Origin: Sphingobium sp. CAP-1
GTDB taxonomy: Bacteria; Pseudomonadota; Alphaproteobacteria; Sphingomonadales; Sphingomonadaceae
Direction: 5' to 3'
Assembly (NCBI RefSeq): GCF_009720145.1
Contig: NZ_CP046253.1
Coordinates: 1,147,131-1,211,130 of the forward strand
Length of the DNA: 64,000 bases
In this document: piece after piece, positions 24,931 through 34,251 of the stretch
Layout of the letters: each line of letters begins with the position of its first letter
Position numbering within the stretch: position 1 is the first letter of the stretch
The notes under the pieces: model-generated
The model's input: only the letters and a program-made list of their open reading frames with translations
Databases searched by the model: none
What the model was told of the DNA's origin: nothing
Position numbers and translations under genes: made by a program

Positions 24931-26016
24931 CTCCGTGGTTGCGGCCATATGGGCGTCGCGCCAGGCGGACGGCGACAGCCCGGTCCATTGATGAAAGGCC
25001 CGGCGGAATGCGCCGGTGTCGCTGAAACGGGCACGGCGTCCGACTTCGGTGATCGTCAGGCGCGGGTCGGACAGCAATTGGCAGGCCAGTCCCAGTCGTG
25101 CCTCCCCCTTGATCCGGGCAAGGGAAGTGCCCTCCGCCAGCAGGCGGCGTTTGAGCGTCGCAACGCTGATGCCGAATTGTCGCGCCAATTGGGCGGCGGG
25201 CGCCGGTGTTTCACTGCTGGCGAGCATGGCGCTGAACAGATGGGCAATGCGTTCCGACAGCGGCGCTTCCTTCGACAGCGGCGCTTCCATGTCGAACGGG
25301 AAGAATATGAGCAGGTGGTCCAGTTCGAAAGGGCTGCGGATCACCGGACGGTCGAGATAGGCGGCCGCGAAGCGCAAGCTGTTTTCGGGCGCGCCATGGC
25401 GCACGGGACAGGGCATCAGGTGCGACACGGTGCGTTCGTCAAGCAGCGGTGGATAACGCATGGCGGCGCCGAACAATACGATATCTTCACCGATCAGCCA
25501 ACTGAACAGACGGTGATAGGTAGACAGGCCGGTGAGGTCGGACAGATAGGCGCAGGCGTTGCGAACCCGCCGGATCGTGGGCATGGACAGTCGCGCGACG
25601 CCATCTTCCTCGTCGATCACCAGACGGGATAGCCGGGGCGCGAGCAACTGGCAAAAGCGATCCGCACGGTCGATCGCGTCTCGCAGCGTCCGACAGGTGA
25701 TGATGCAGTGGCACAGCATGTCCAGACCGGACTTGGTTAAGGGGTCACGTCCCTCCTGACGAGCCGCATGGGCATCCAGAACCCAGGTGCAATGCGCATA
25801 GAGGCGGATGAAATCCTCATGAGCCAGGGGGCGACCTGTCCGTCCCACGTCCAGCAGCATGGGGGCAAGATGGGCAAGCCCCGCCTGACGCATCAGGGCG
25901 TGGCGATCGTCGCCAAACTCATCGACTAGCCGCAAGAGGTCGCGAGCGATGGCGGCCGACACATGGCCGGGAACCGGGCGCGAAAGCTGTTTGGAATGGA
26001 TGAGCCCTTTTGTCAT
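24919..26016 (-). CDS. AraC family transcriptional regulator (OruR/arabinose-binding-like sensor)
   Basis: Regulator of about 365 aa, taking ATG 26016 as start. The frame stays open upstream but overlaps the NTF2-like gene on the other strand. The long N-terminal sensor (about 230 aa) matches the arrangement of AraC members with an arabinose-binding-like domain. The C-terminal double HTH is clear: LARQFGISVATLKRRLLAEG and then ITEVGRRARFSDTGAFRRAF with WTGLSPSAWR. It is divergent from the NTF2/OYE/SDR/flavoprotein operon and separated from it by only 78 bp, so it is the likely activator of that operon. Confidence 0.86.
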   Translation of the reverse strand: MTKGLIHSKQLSRPVPGHVSAAIARDLLRLVDEFGDDRHALMRQAGLAHLAPMLLDVGRTGRPLAHEDFIRLYAHCTWVLDAHAARQEGRDPLTKSGLDMLCHCIITCRTLRDAIDRADRFCQLLAPRLSRLVIDEEDGVARLSMPTIRRVRNACAYLSDLTGLSTYHRLFSWLIGEDIVLFGAAMRYPPLLDERTVSHLMPCPVRHGAPENSLRFAAAYLDRPVIRSPFELDHLLIFFPFDMEAPLSKEAPLSERIAHLFSAMLASSETPAPAAQLARQFGISVATLKRRLLAEGTSLARIKGEARLGLACQLLSDPRLTITEVGRRARFSDTGAFRRAFHQWTGLSPSAWRDAHMAATTEAGG

Positions 26017-26094
26017 GGCCTTTGAGCTAATCCGGCATTTGCGTCGGCCCGGCAATACGGAAAAGAGGACAGGCACTGAGAAAAGGATGAGAGG

Positions 26095-26724
26095 ATGGGC
26101 GACGAAAGCCTGATGGCCCGTATCGACCGGCTGGAATCGCTGGATGCGATCCGCCAGCTTCCGGCAAAATATTCGCTGGCGCTCGACATGCGGGATTCCG
26201 ACGCCTGGGTGAGCCTGTTCCCGGAGGATGTGCGCGTGGGCGGCGGCAAGACCGGACGCAAGGCGTTGCGCGACTGGTTCGATGAAACCCATTCGATGCA
26301 GTTTGACGGCACGTCCCACCATATTGGCGGGCATGTCATCGATTTCGACGATGCCGACCATGCACAGGGCGTCGTCTATTCGAAGAATGAGCATGAATGC
26401 GGCGCCGAATGGGTCATCATGCAGATGATGTATTTCGACCAGTATGAACGGATCGAGGGGCGCTGGTATTTCCGTCGCCGTTTGCCGCTCTACTGGTATG
26501 CGACCGATCTCAACAAGCCGCCCATCGGTGATCGTAAGATGCGCTGGCCGGGGGTCGCCCCCTATCATGGCAGCTTCCATGATCTGTTTCCAAGCTGGAA
26601 AAGCTATTGGGCGCGGCAGGGGCAGCCCCATGACGGCCCGGTCGAGCCGCCCGCGCCGTTGGAGAAATTCATCGAGACGATGCGCCGTGGCGCGCCGCTG
26701 CCCAAGCCCCGCGTTCGGAGTTGA
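26095..26724 (+). CDS. NTF2/SnoaL-like domain protein
   Basis: Protein of 209 aa. ATG 26095 follows an AAAGGATGAGAGG ribosome-binding region. The N-terminal helix (LESLDAIRQLPAKYSLALDM) and the segment DAWVSLFPEDVRV are typical of SnoaL_4/NTF2-like proteins, followed by the curved sheet. The extra C-terminal stretch of about 60 residues after the sheet is unusual. Members act as isomerases, dehydratases or cyclases in polycyclic and aromatic pathways, including steroid catabolism. It is the first gene of a six-gene plus-strand operon ending at 31697. The exact reaction is unknown. Confidence 0.78.
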   Translation: MGDESLMARIDRLESLDAIRQLPAKYSLALDMRDSDAWVSLFPEDVRVGGGKTGRKALRDWFDETHSMQFDGTSHHIGGHVIDFDDADHAQGVVYSKNEHECGAEWVIMQMMYFDQYERIEGRWYFRRRLPLYWYATDLNKPPIGDRKMRWPGVAPYHGSFHDLFPSWKSYWARQGQPHDGPVEPPAPLEKFIETMRRGAPLPKPRVRS

Positions 26725-26729
26725 TCGTC

Positions 26730-27803
26730 ATGGCCGACATATTTTCGCCGGTGACGCTGGGCGACATCGCGCTTGCGAACCGGATCGTCATGGCGCCGAT
26801 GACTCGTGACCGGGCGGGGCCGGGCGATGTGCCGACGGACATCATGGTTGACTATTATCGCCAGCGCGCCAGCGCCGGGCTGATCATTACCGAAGGAACG
26901 CAGCCATCGCCCACCGGCAAGGGCTATTGGCGCACGCCGGGCATTCACAGCGATGCGCAGGTGGCCGGCTGGCGCAAGGTTGCCGACGCCGTGCATGGCG
27001 CAGGCGGGCGGATCGTCATGCAACTCATGCATGTCGGCCGCGCTGCCGTGCAGGCGAACAAGGATGCGGGAGCCGACACCGTTGCGCCGTCCGCCATCCC
27101 CAGCGCGGGCAAAATCCCCGGTCCCGATGGCGTGCCGGTGGATACGGTCATGCCCCGCGCGCTGGCCGCCAGCGAGATTCCCGATATCATTGCGGAATAT
27201 GTCGCGGCCGCGCGCAACGCGATCCGGGCCGGGATGGACGGTGTGGAGTTGCATTGCGCCAGTGGCTATCTGCCCATGCAGTTTCTCTCGTCGAACAGCA
27301 ACCGGCGCACCGACCTTTATGGCGGGTCGGTCGAAAACCGTATCCGTTTCGTGGTGGAAACGCTGTCCGCGCTGGCGGCGGCGATCGGGCCGGGGCGTGT
27401 GGGCTTGCGAATTTGCCCCGGCGTGAAGTTCAACGGGATGGACGACGCTGATCCTCATGCGACCTATGCCACGCTGCTCAGGGCCATAAATGGGCTGGGC
27501 CTTGCCTATTGCCATCTGATCCATATTCCGTTGGACGGGCAGGATGCGCTGGATCTGGTACGCCAGAACTGGAGCGGTGCCATCATCGAAAATAGCGGCC
27601 TGACCTTTGACACGGCAAAGGCGGTATTGGCGGAAGGACAGGCGGCCGCGGTGTCCTTCGGCTACCTCTACATCGCCAATCCCGATCTGGTCGAACGCTT
27701 CCGCACCGGTGCCGCGCTGGCCAGGGGCAATCGCGCGAATTTCTACACCGGCGAGGGCGACGATCGCAAAGGCTATACCGACTATCCCATGCTGGACGCC
27801 TGA
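26730..27803 (+). CDS. Old yellow enzyme family NADH:flavin oxidoreductase
   Basis: FMN enzyme of 357 aa (TIM barrel). ATG 26730 is used, with CGGAG about 10 bp upstream, and the upstream gene ends 6 bp before. Landmarks: LANRIVMAPMTRDRA at the N-terminus, the RRTDLYGGSVENRIRF loop, and a C-terminal phosphate-binding region. At the active site, where OYE1 has H-x-x-N-G-Y, this protein has HCASGY: His and Tyr are kept but Asn is Ser. That His/Asn pair binds the substrate carbonyl, so substrate range may differ. An ene-reduction or oxidation step on an enone intermediate is likely in this operon. Confidence 0.87.
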   Translation: MADIFSPVTLGDIALANRIVMAPMTRDRAGPGDVPTDIMVDYYRQRASAGLIITEGTQPSPTGKGYWRTPGIHSDAQVAGWRKVADAVHGAGGRIVMQLMHVGRAAVQANKDAGADTVAPSAIPSAGKIPGPDGVPVDTVMPRALAASEIPDIIAEYVAAARNAIRAGMDGVELHCASGYLPMQFLSSNSNRRTDLYGGSVENRIRFVVETLSALAAAIGPGRVGLRICPGVKFNGMDDADPHATYATLLRAINGLGLAYCHLIHIPLDGQDALDLVRQNWSGAIIENSGLTFDTAKAVLAEGQAAAVSFGYLYIANPDLVERFRTGAALARGNRANFYTGEGDDRKGYTDYPMLDA

Positions 27804-27835
27804 ACGGACCAGCGCAGACATCCAAGGAGAGAGAG

Positions 27836-28627
27836 ATGGCGAAGCTGTTGGACGGGCGCACCGCGCTTGTGACCGGAGGTGGCCAGGGCGTGGGGCAGGG
27901 CGTGGCCCGTGCATTGGCGCAGGCAGGCGCGCATGTCGCTATCGCCCAGCGCAAGGCCGGTCAGGGCGAGGAAGAGGCGCAATATCTGCGCGACACCTAT
28001 GGCGTCGATGCCCTGTTCATCAAGACTGACGTGACCAGTCGCGCCGAGGTCGATGCCATGGTTGAACAAGCGCATGAGCGGTTCGGCCGTCTGGACATTC
28101 TCGTCAACAATGCCGGTGCCAGCTTCCCCAAACGGTTGGAAAAGCACACGGATGAGGAGATGGAAGGCTCGTTCGCGCTTAACTATCATGCGGTATTCTG
28201 GGCGATGCGGGCGGCTTTCCCGATCATGAAGGCGCAGGGTTATGGTCGCGTCATCAACATGGGGTCGCTGAACGGGGTGAACGCGCACATGTTCACCGTA
28301 GCCTATAATGCCAGCAAGGAAGCGATGCGCGCCCTGACCCGCACCGCCGCCGTGGAATGGGGCGCGCACGGCATCACCTCAAACATCATTTGTCCGTCGG
28401 CCACCAGTCCGCAGGCGCAGGATTATTTCGCGGCCAATCCGGAGATGACAAAGGCGATTCTGCAACAAGTACCCGCCGGACGCTTCGGTGACGCGGAACA
28501 GGATATCGGCCCGATTGCCGTGTTCCTCGCCAGCGAGGGAGGCGGCTATATGAACGGCAATACGCTGTTTGCCGATGGCGGCGGACATATCAACGGCGTC
28601 GCCTGGCGTCCCGAAGTCGAGGACTGA
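27836..28627 (+). CDS. Short-chain dehydrogenase/reductase
   Basis: Classical SDR of 263 aa with AAGGAGAG upstream of ATG 27836. The cofactor motif is TGGGQGVGQG, the structural motif is NNAGAS, the catalytic Ser is in NMGSLNG, and YNASK carries Tyr and Lys. It ends with a short extra tail after the C-terminal GGG (HINGVAWRPEVED). It lies 32 bp after the OYE gene. It probably oxidises or reduces a hydroxyl/keto group of the pathway substrate with NAD(P). Confidence 0.88.
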   Translation: MAKLLDGRTALVTGGGQGVGQGVARALAQAGAHVAIAQRKAGQGEEEAQYLRDTYGVDALFIKTDVTSRAEVDAMVEQAHERFGRLDILVNNAGASFPKRLEKHTDEEMEGSFALNYHAVFWAMRAAFPIMKAQGYGRVINMGSLNGVNAHMFTVAYNASKEAMRALTRTAAVEWGAHGITSNIICPSATSPQAQDYFAANPEMTKAILQQVPAGRFGDAEQDIGPIAVFLASEGGGYMNGNTLFADGGGHINGVAWRPEVED

Positions 28628-28632
28628 GCGTC

Positions 28633-29430
28633 ATGGAAAGGCTGAAGGGCAAACGCGCGGTCGTCACTGGCGGCGCGCAGGGCATCGGGGCGGCCATTGC
28701 CCGGCGGCTGGCTGCGGAGGGGGCGACCGTTGCGGTGCTGGACATCAATGGCGACGGCGCGGCGGCGGTGCTGCCGCCGCCGCATATCGGCCTTGCCTGC
28801 GACATCACGGACAGTTCATCGGTCGACAGCGCCTTTGCCGCGATCAGGCAGGCGATCGGCGGAGTCGACATATTGGTGAACAATGCCGGGCGAGGATCGG
28901 CGCCGGGTGACGGCATGGACCGGTTCTACGCCGCACAGGCACGGCAAGCGGCGGGCGAGAAGGTCTTTGCCGACCAGACCCTCTATTGTGAGGATGAGGG
29001 CTGGGACGCCGTGCTGAACCTGACGCTCACCGGCACCTTCCGTTGTACACGGGCCGCGGTCAGGCTGATGGCGGCAGAGGGGACTGGCGGTTCGATCATC
29101 AACATCGCCTCGACTTCGGCGGTGAATGGCGTTGGCCCGGTTCCCTATTGCGCGGCCAAGGCGGCGGTGATCGGTATGACGCGGGCGATGGCGCGCGAAC
29201 TGGCAGGGCGCGACATTCGGGTCAATGCCATCAATCCGGGTGCGGTGGAAACGCCCATCTATGCCGGCTTGCCCGATGCATTGAAACAGAGCCTGGCCAA
29301 TGAAAGCGTGCTGAAGCGCCTGGCTCAGCCGGACGAGATCGGCGGGGCGGCGGCCTATCTGGCCAGCGACGATGCCAGCTATGTCACGGGCAGCACGATC
29401 ACGGTGAATGGCGGTACCTGGTTCGCCTGA
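28633..29430 (+). CDS. Short-chain dehydrogenase/reductase
   Basis: Classical SDR of 265 aa, starting 5 bp after the previous SDR. Motifs: TGGAQGIGAA, DIN at the end of beta-2 (NAD preference), NNAGRG, catalytic Ser in NIASTSA and YCAAK. An insertion of about 25 residues follows NNAG (region GDGMDRFYAAQARQAAGEKV) and may shape the substrate pocket. All catalytic residues are intact, so it is an active oxidoreductase. It differs from its neighbours enough to be an old paralogue or a separate recruit. Confidence 0.88.
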   Translation: MERLKGKRAVVTGGAQGIGAAIARRLAAEGATVAVLDINGDGAAAVLPPPHIGLACDITDSSSVDSAFAAIRQAIGGVDILVNNAGRGSAPGDGMDRFYAAQARQAAGEKVFADQTLYCEDEGWDAVLNLTLTGTFRCTRAAVRLMAAEGTGGSIINIASTSAVNGVGPVPYCAAKAAVIGMTRAMARELAGRDIRVNAINPGAVETPIYAGLPDALKQSLANESVLKRLAQPDEIGGAAAYLASDDASYVTGSTITVNGGTWFA

Positions 29431-29446
29431 ACAAAAGGGGATGGAT

Positions 29447-30202
29447 ATGGGGCAATTGGCAGGCAAGGCGGCGATCGTGACAGGCGGCGCGCGGGGCGTT
29501 GCGAAAGGCGTTGCGACCGCTTTTGTCAAGGCGGGCGCGAAGGTGCTTATTGTCGATCGGGAAGCCGAACTGGGGCGGCAAACCGAGGCTGAACTGACGG
29601 CGCTGGGTGGCGATGTCGCCTTCATGCAGGTGGATCTTGCCGACCGGGCGGCGCTGCCCGCCATCGTGGTGACGGCGCTGGAGCGGTTTGGAACGCTCGA
29701 TATTCTCGTCAACGCGGCGCAGGCTTCGCGCCAGTTGCCGCTTGCCGATACGCCCGACGACGCGATGGACCTGTCCTTCGATACCGGTTTCTGGCCGACC
29801 TTCGTGCTGATGCGCGCGGCCTATCCGCATCTGGTGGCGACCAGGGGCAGCGTCATCAACTTCGCGACCGGCGCCGCTTTCGATGCGATCCCGACCCAGG
29901 GTTCCTACGTCGCCGCCAAGGAGGCGATCCGTGCCATTTCGAAGGTTGCCGCGACCGAATGGGGGCCGGAAGGGGTGCGCGTCAACATCATCTGCCCCTT
30001 CGCCAACTCGCCGGGTGTGCAGGCATGGAAGGATTGGGCACCTGACGATTATGCTACGCAGATCAATAAAGTGTCATTGAGACGTATAGGTGATTGCGAA
30101 AAAGATATCGGTTCTGCCGCTGTGTTCTTGGCGAGTGACGCAGCAGCCTATATCACCGGCCAGACATTGATGGTCGACGGCGGACAGACGAAGGCTTTCT
30201 GA
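29447..30202 (+). CDS. Short-chain dehydrogenase/reductase, variant motifs
   Basis: SDR of 251 aa. ATG 29447 is chosen because AAAAGGGG lies 6 bp upstream; the ATG at 29441 directly abuts that sequence. The glycine loop is TGGARGVAKG, NNAG is replaced by NAAQ, and YVAAK is intact. The residue 13 before Tyr is Thr (FATGAAF) where Ser is usual, which can still support catalysis. Asp at the end of beta-2 (VDRE) suggests NAD. From about 30030 to 30140 the wobble bases become more AT-rich than in neighbouring genes. Confidence 0.85.
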   Translation: MGQLAGKAAIVTGGARGVAKGVATAFVKAGAKVLIVDREAELGRQTEAELTALGGDVAFMQVDLADRAALPAIVVTALERFGTLDILVNAAQASRQLPLADTPDDAMDLSFDTGFWPTFVLMRAAYPHLVATRGSVINFATGAAFDAIPTQGSYVAAKEAIRAISKVAATEWGPEGVRVNIICPFANSPGVQAWKDWAPDDYATQINKVSLRRIGDCEKDIGSAAVFLASDAAAYITGQTLMVDGGQTKAF

Positions 30203-30233
30203 TTCGCCGCGCAGAAGAGGCGAGGACGCGCAA

Positions 30234-31697
30234 TTGGCAGAGATATCCCTTCATCACCCCTTCCCGGCGTCTGACGTGGCGGTATGGGATTTTGAAACCG
30301 ATGTTGCGATCGTCGGCTTTGGCGCGACAGGCGCCTGCGCCGCGATCGAAGCCGCTGCCGCTGGCGCCCGCGTCATGCTGTTCGAACGCGGATCGGGCAG
30401 CGGGGGCGCTTCCGCCTTGTCGGGTGGCGAAATCTATATTGGCGGCGGGGGCGGCACCGATGCCCAGCGCGCCGCAGGTTTCGAGGATAGCACCGAGGAT
30501 TTCGCGGCCTATCTGAAGGCCGCCGGCGGTCCCTGCGCGGATGAGGCGAAATGCGATCTCTATGCGCGGGAAGCGCTGGGTCATTATGCCTGGCTGAAAG
30601 AGCAGGGCATACCCTATCGTGGCAATTACCTGCCCGGCAAGCATATCGAACCGACCGATGATTCCACGCTGATCTGGTCCGGCAGCGAAGCGGCCTGGCC
30701 CTTTTGCGATATCGCCAGGCCCGCGCCGCGCGGCCATGTCATCGCGCATAGCGGGTGGGGCGGCGGACGGCCCATGGTCGATATTCTTGAAAAGCGGGCG
30801 CGTGAACTGGGCGTGCAGGTGGTAACGGATGCGCGTGCGGTCGCGCTGGTGCAGGATGATGCGCGGCGCGTGGTCGGCCTGATCGTGCGCATCGACAATC
30901 AGAACCGTTTCGTTCGCGCGGCCAGGGGCGTGGTCCTTTGCACTGGCGGCTTCGTCTTTAACGAAGATATGCGCCGCCGCTATTGCCCGGAAACGTTCAG
31001 GATCAGCAGTCCGATCGGCGATCAGGATGACGGGTCCGGGATCGAACTGGGCGTGGGCGCGGGCGGCGACGCCATCCATATGGAGCAGTTCTTCACCACC
31101 TGTCCCTGGACCATGCCGGAACCGCAGGCCCATGGTGTGTTCGTCAATCAGGCCGGGCAACGGTTCATCAACGAGGATTGCTATCATGGCAGGGTGAGCC
31201 GCTGCGCCGTCGACCAATTGGGTGACAAGGTCTATCTGCTGCTCGACATCGCACATTTCGACCAGCCGCTGGACATGGCGGGCATGACCATTGCGGGTAC
31301 GGGCGAGAGTTGGGAAGAGGTCGAGGCGGAACTGGAAATGGCGCCGGGTACCCTGAGTGCGACAATGGCCTTCTACAATAGTCATGCAGCGGAAGGGCGT
31401 GATCCGCTGTTTCACAAGCGGCTGCCGATCCTGACGCCGCTGGATCAGGGTCCATTCGTGGCGCTGGAGCTGAATTTCGCGACGAGTTATTTCAGCTTCT
31501 TCACGCTGGGGGGGCTGCGGACCTCGACCGATGGCGAAGTGCTGGACCGGACCGGGGCGGCTGTGCCGGGTTTGTTTGCGGCCGGGCGTTGCACGTCGGG
31601 CCTGCCCGCATGGGGGCATGGCTATAGTTCGGGTCTCAGCCTTGCTGACTGCACCTTTTTTGGGCGTCAGGCCGGTCGGCAGGCGGCGCAGGGCTGA
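30234..31697 (+). CDS. FAD-dependent dehydrogenase, KstD/fumarate reductase flavoprotein family
   Basis: Flavoprotein of 487 aa. The likely start is TTG 30234, with GAGG about 8 bp upstream, since no in-frame ATG occurs before the FAD fold. The dinucleotide motif GFGATG is at residues 28-33, followed by FERGSGSGGAS and the second FAD segment GLFAAGRCTSGLP with GHGYSSGLSLADCTFFGR. This layout matches the 3-ketosteroid dehydrogenase/fumarate reductase superfamily. It is the last gene of the NTF2/OYE/SDR operon and is followed by a strong terminator. Likely role: introduce a C=C bond next to a ketone. Steroid specificity is not proven. Confidence 0.84.
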   Translation: MAEISLHHPFPASDVAVWDFETDVAIVGFGATGACAAIEAAAAGARVMLFERGSGSGGASALSGGEIYIGGGGGTDAQRAAGFEDSTEDFAAYLKAAGGPCADEAKCDLYAREALGHYAWLKEQGIPYRGNYLPGKHIEPTDDSTLIWSGSEAAWPFCDIARPAPRGHVIAHSGWGGGRPMVDILEKRARELGVQVVTDARAVALVQDDARRVVGLIVRIDNQNRFVRAARGVVLCTGGFVFNEDMRRRYCPETFRISSPIGDQDDGSGIELGVGAGGDAIHMEQFFTTCPWTMPEPQAHGVFVNQAGQRFINEDCYHGRVSRCAVDQLGDKVYLLLDIAHFDQPLDMAGMTIAGTGESWEEVEAELEMAPGTLSATMAFYNSHAAEGRDPLFHKRLPILTPLDQGPFVALELNFATSYFSFFTLGGLRTSTDGEVLDRTGAAVPGLFAAGRCTSGLPAWGHGYSSGLSLADCTFFGRQAGRQAAQG

Positions 31698-31698
31698 A

Positions 31699-31733
31699 CA
31701 AAAAAGGAAGCGGTCCTTTTCAGGATCGCTTCC
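31699..31733 (-). terminator. Terminator for minus-strand TBDR
   Basis: GGAAGCG (31706-31712) pairs with CGCTTCC (31727-31733), with further TCC/GGA pairing around loop ttttca. The A-run at 31699-31705 is a U-tract when read on the minus strand. Confidence 0.75.
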
Positions 31734-31758
31734 AGTTCCCCCCTTTTGGGTTTCCGTT

Positions 31759-31795
31759 CCGGCCGTCATCCGCAGGGATGACGGCCGGCTTTTTT
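31759..31795 (+). terminator. Strong rho-independent terminator of plus-strand operon
   Basis: CCGGCCGTCATCC (31759-31771) pairs perfectly with 31776-31788 around loop gcag and is followed by six Ts (31790-31795). It ends just before the stop codon of the convergent TBDR gene. Confidence 0.88.
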
Positions 31796-31797
31796 CA

Positions 31798-34251
31798 TCA
31801 CCATTTGAAGTTGAGCGTCGCACCGAATTCACGCGGGTTCGTGACGTTGACGGAACTGTAACCCGAATCGTAGGTGCCATAGACGGAAGCGTTGGTCGTT
31901 ACTTCACCCAGCGAGATATTCGTGATCCGCTTCTGGTTGAGCAAATTCTTGGCGAAGAGATCCAGTTCCCATTTGTCGTCATTGGAACGAACACCCAGGA
32001 ACAGGTTGACCATTTCGCGATCTTTGAAGCGATATTGCGACTGCCACCAATTATAGCTTGGCGTGTAGGTCATCAGCGCCCGAACAAAGGGCGTCACCTT
32101 GTCCATCGGGAAACGCAGTTCCGTATTGGCGTTCAGGCTGAAGTCGGGCGTATTGGCCAGCTTGTCGCTGCTGTTGCAATAGCTGACATTGCCCGTGCCG
32201 GTGACAGCGGGGGTGCCCGTTGTATTGGGTGTGCCCGTGCCGGCATAATCGTTGCACGGCAGCAGGGCGTTGCTCCAGCGCGCATGGGTATAGGCGGCGC
32301 TGATGCTCAGATCCCAATCGCGCGTGGGACGCGCATCCAGTGACGCTTCGATGCCCTTGACCTTGGCATCGCCATTATAATTGAAATCGAAACCGCCGGT
32401 CGTCTGACCCGGATTGGTCGGCGACGACCAATAGATGTTGGTGAAGCGGCTGAGGAAACCGTCGAGCTTCTGATAGAAGGCGGCAACAGTATAGTTCAGC
32501 TTGCGATCGATGAGCGATCCCTTGAGGCCGAACTCGAACGAGTCGGTCTTTTCCGGGTTGGTCCGAATGAGATCGTCCGAAACAACGGCCGGTCCTGCAA
32601 CCTTGGTACTGCCCTGACGGAAGGAATGGCCATAGGCGATATAGGCATTCAGATCGGGGCTGAAGGCATAGTTGATCGTTGCACCGCCGGTGATTGGCGT
32701 GTTCCGCGTGCGTTGCAATGCCGCCGGGATGATCTCGGCTGGTGGCGTGTTGAAAATGCCCGACAAGGATTGTTGCGTTGTCTGGACCTTGCGCATGATC
32801 GAATAGCGCAGACCGCCCTGAATGGTCAGCGGCCCGGTCTTGTAACGAAGGTTGCCGTTGAACGACCAGGTTTCCGAGTCCACCGGCACAGTGACAAGAA
32901 CGCTCAGCGGCAACTGATTGGGAAGGGTGTAGGGCGCGAAATTGCCCGTGCAGCCTGCCGCAGCGCCGCCAACCAAACCGCAGGGCGGGTTGACCAGTGC
33001 ATTGGGCGCAACGGCATATTGGAATATGCTGTTGTCCTGGTTCACGACGGTAGTGCCGGTCTGTTTGGAATAGAAGGCGCCGACGCCCCAACCCAGTCCT
33101 TCCTCATTGTCAGAGGTCAGGCGAAGCTCCGCCGTGTCGACCTTGTAAGGCGTGACCACGTTCGATGTCTGGATATAGTTCGGGATGGCGTTGGCGGCAT
33201 CGAGATCGCGATTGATCTTGAGCTTGCTGAACTGATGCGCTCCCACGAAAGACAGGGTCGCTGGTCCCAGATCATAATCGAATTGCAGATTGACGATATG
33301 GGTTTCATTCTGGTTGCGGAAGGCACCTTCCTGCACCGCGCCATAATCGGACACGCCCAGCGCCGGACCCGAAACGACACTGGTATCGGTGGCGAAGGGG
33401 CCACCGCCAAAGGCGGGCGGCATGAATACGGACGGAATGCCGAATACGGAACGATAGGTGCCGAACGGGGTATTGCCGCTGCCGATCACCTGCTGGAACT
33501 GGCGATTGTCGGCATGAAGATACTGGTAATTCAAATAGGCGGTGAAATCGCTGCTCGGCTTCCAGCCCAGCGTGATGCGACCGCTTTCGGTACGGCTCTG
33601 CGAATGCTGGCCGCCCAGATTAACGTCGCGCACCTGGTTCAGGCGATTGCCATCGACAAGGCCCGCGACCCGGATCGCAAAGCTGTCGGAGAAGGGCAGC
33701 GATACGCCGCCCTGCACATTATAGGCGTGCCGGTCGGTCCCGGTGGCCTGCATATAGCCTTCGATCTTGTCGAAGTTCGGCTTGCGGGTGGCAATGGTGA
33801 TGGAACCGGCAGGCGCCGACAGGCCGCGCAACAGCCCCTGGGGGCCGCGCAACACTTCGATCTGCTGAACGTCGTACATCGCCGTAAAGGCGGTTTGCGC
33901 GTCGGCGGGAATTTCGTTCAGGTAAAGCTGGACTGCGGGCGCGGTACCCTGATCGGGGTCGAAGGTAACACCGCGCAAGGTGGTGGTATTGTTGCGACCA
34001 GTCGTATTGGTCAGTTGCAGGCCCGGCGCGAGTTGCGACACATCCTTGACATCGAAGATCTTGAATTTTTCAAGCTGCTCGCCGGTTGCGACGTTCACTG
34101 ACATCGACACATCCTGAAGCTTTTCTGCTCGGCGAGTGGCCGTGACGATGATTTCCGCGTCACTGGTTTGAGCCTGGGCGATTTCAGGCAGTATCAGGGC
34201 CGAAAGACTACAGCACAGCAACAGGCTGCGCGAAACACGTACGGTCCGCAT
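31798..34251 (-). CDS. TonB-dependent receptor
   Basis: Outer-membrane receptor of 817 aa. ATG 34251 is chosen because GGGGAGGAT lies 6 bp upstream and a signal peptide follows (SLLLCCSLSALILPEIAQAQ). The plug has EIIVTATRRAEKLQDVSMSV and IEVLRGPQGLLRGLSAPAGS, and the barrel ends in EFGATLNFKW. This is the subtype common next to sphingomonad catabolic genes for hydrophobic compounds. It is divergent from the BVMO gene and convergent with the flavoprotein operon, so it probably takes up the substrate of this block. Confidence 0.93.
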   Translation of the reverse strand: MRTVRVSRSLLLCCSLSALILPEIAQAQTSDAEIIVTATRRAEKLQDVSMSVNVATGEQLEKFKIFDVKDVSQLAPGLQLTNTTGRNNTTTLRGVTFDPDQGTAPAVQLYLNEIPADAQTAFTAMYDVQQIEVLRGPQGLLRGLSAPAGSITIATRKPNFDKIEGYMQATGTDRHAYNVQGGVSLPFSDSFAIRVAGLVDGNRLNQVRDVNLGGQHSQSRTESGRITLGWKPSSDFTAYLNYQYLHADNRQFQQVIGSGNTPFGTYRSVFGIPSVFMPPAFGGGPFATDTSVVSGPALGVSDYGAVQEGAFRNQNETHIVNLQFDYDLGPATLSFVGAHQFSKLKINRDLDAANAIPNYIQTSNVVTPYKVDTAELRLTSDNEEGLGWGVGAFYSKQTGTTVVNQDNSIFQYAVAPNALVNPPCGLVGGAAAGCTGNFAPYTLPNQLPLSVLVTVPVDSETWSFNGNLRYKTGPLTIQGGLRYSIMRKVQTTQQSLSGIFNTPPAEIIPAALQRTRNTPITGGATINYAFSPDLNAYIAYGHSFRQGSTKVAGPAVVSDDLIRTNPEKTDSFEFGLKGSLIDRKLNYTVAAFYQKLDGFLSRFTNIYWSSPTNPGQTTGGFDFNYNGDAKVKGIEASLDARPTRDWDLSISAAYTHARWSNALLPCNDYAGTGTPNTTGTPAVTGTGNVSYCNSSDKLANTPDFSLNANTELRFPMDKVTPFVRALMTYTPSYNWWQSQYRFKDREMVNLFLGVRSNDDKWELDLFAKNLLNQKRITNISLGEVTTNASVYGTYDSGYSSVNVTNPREFGATLNFKW

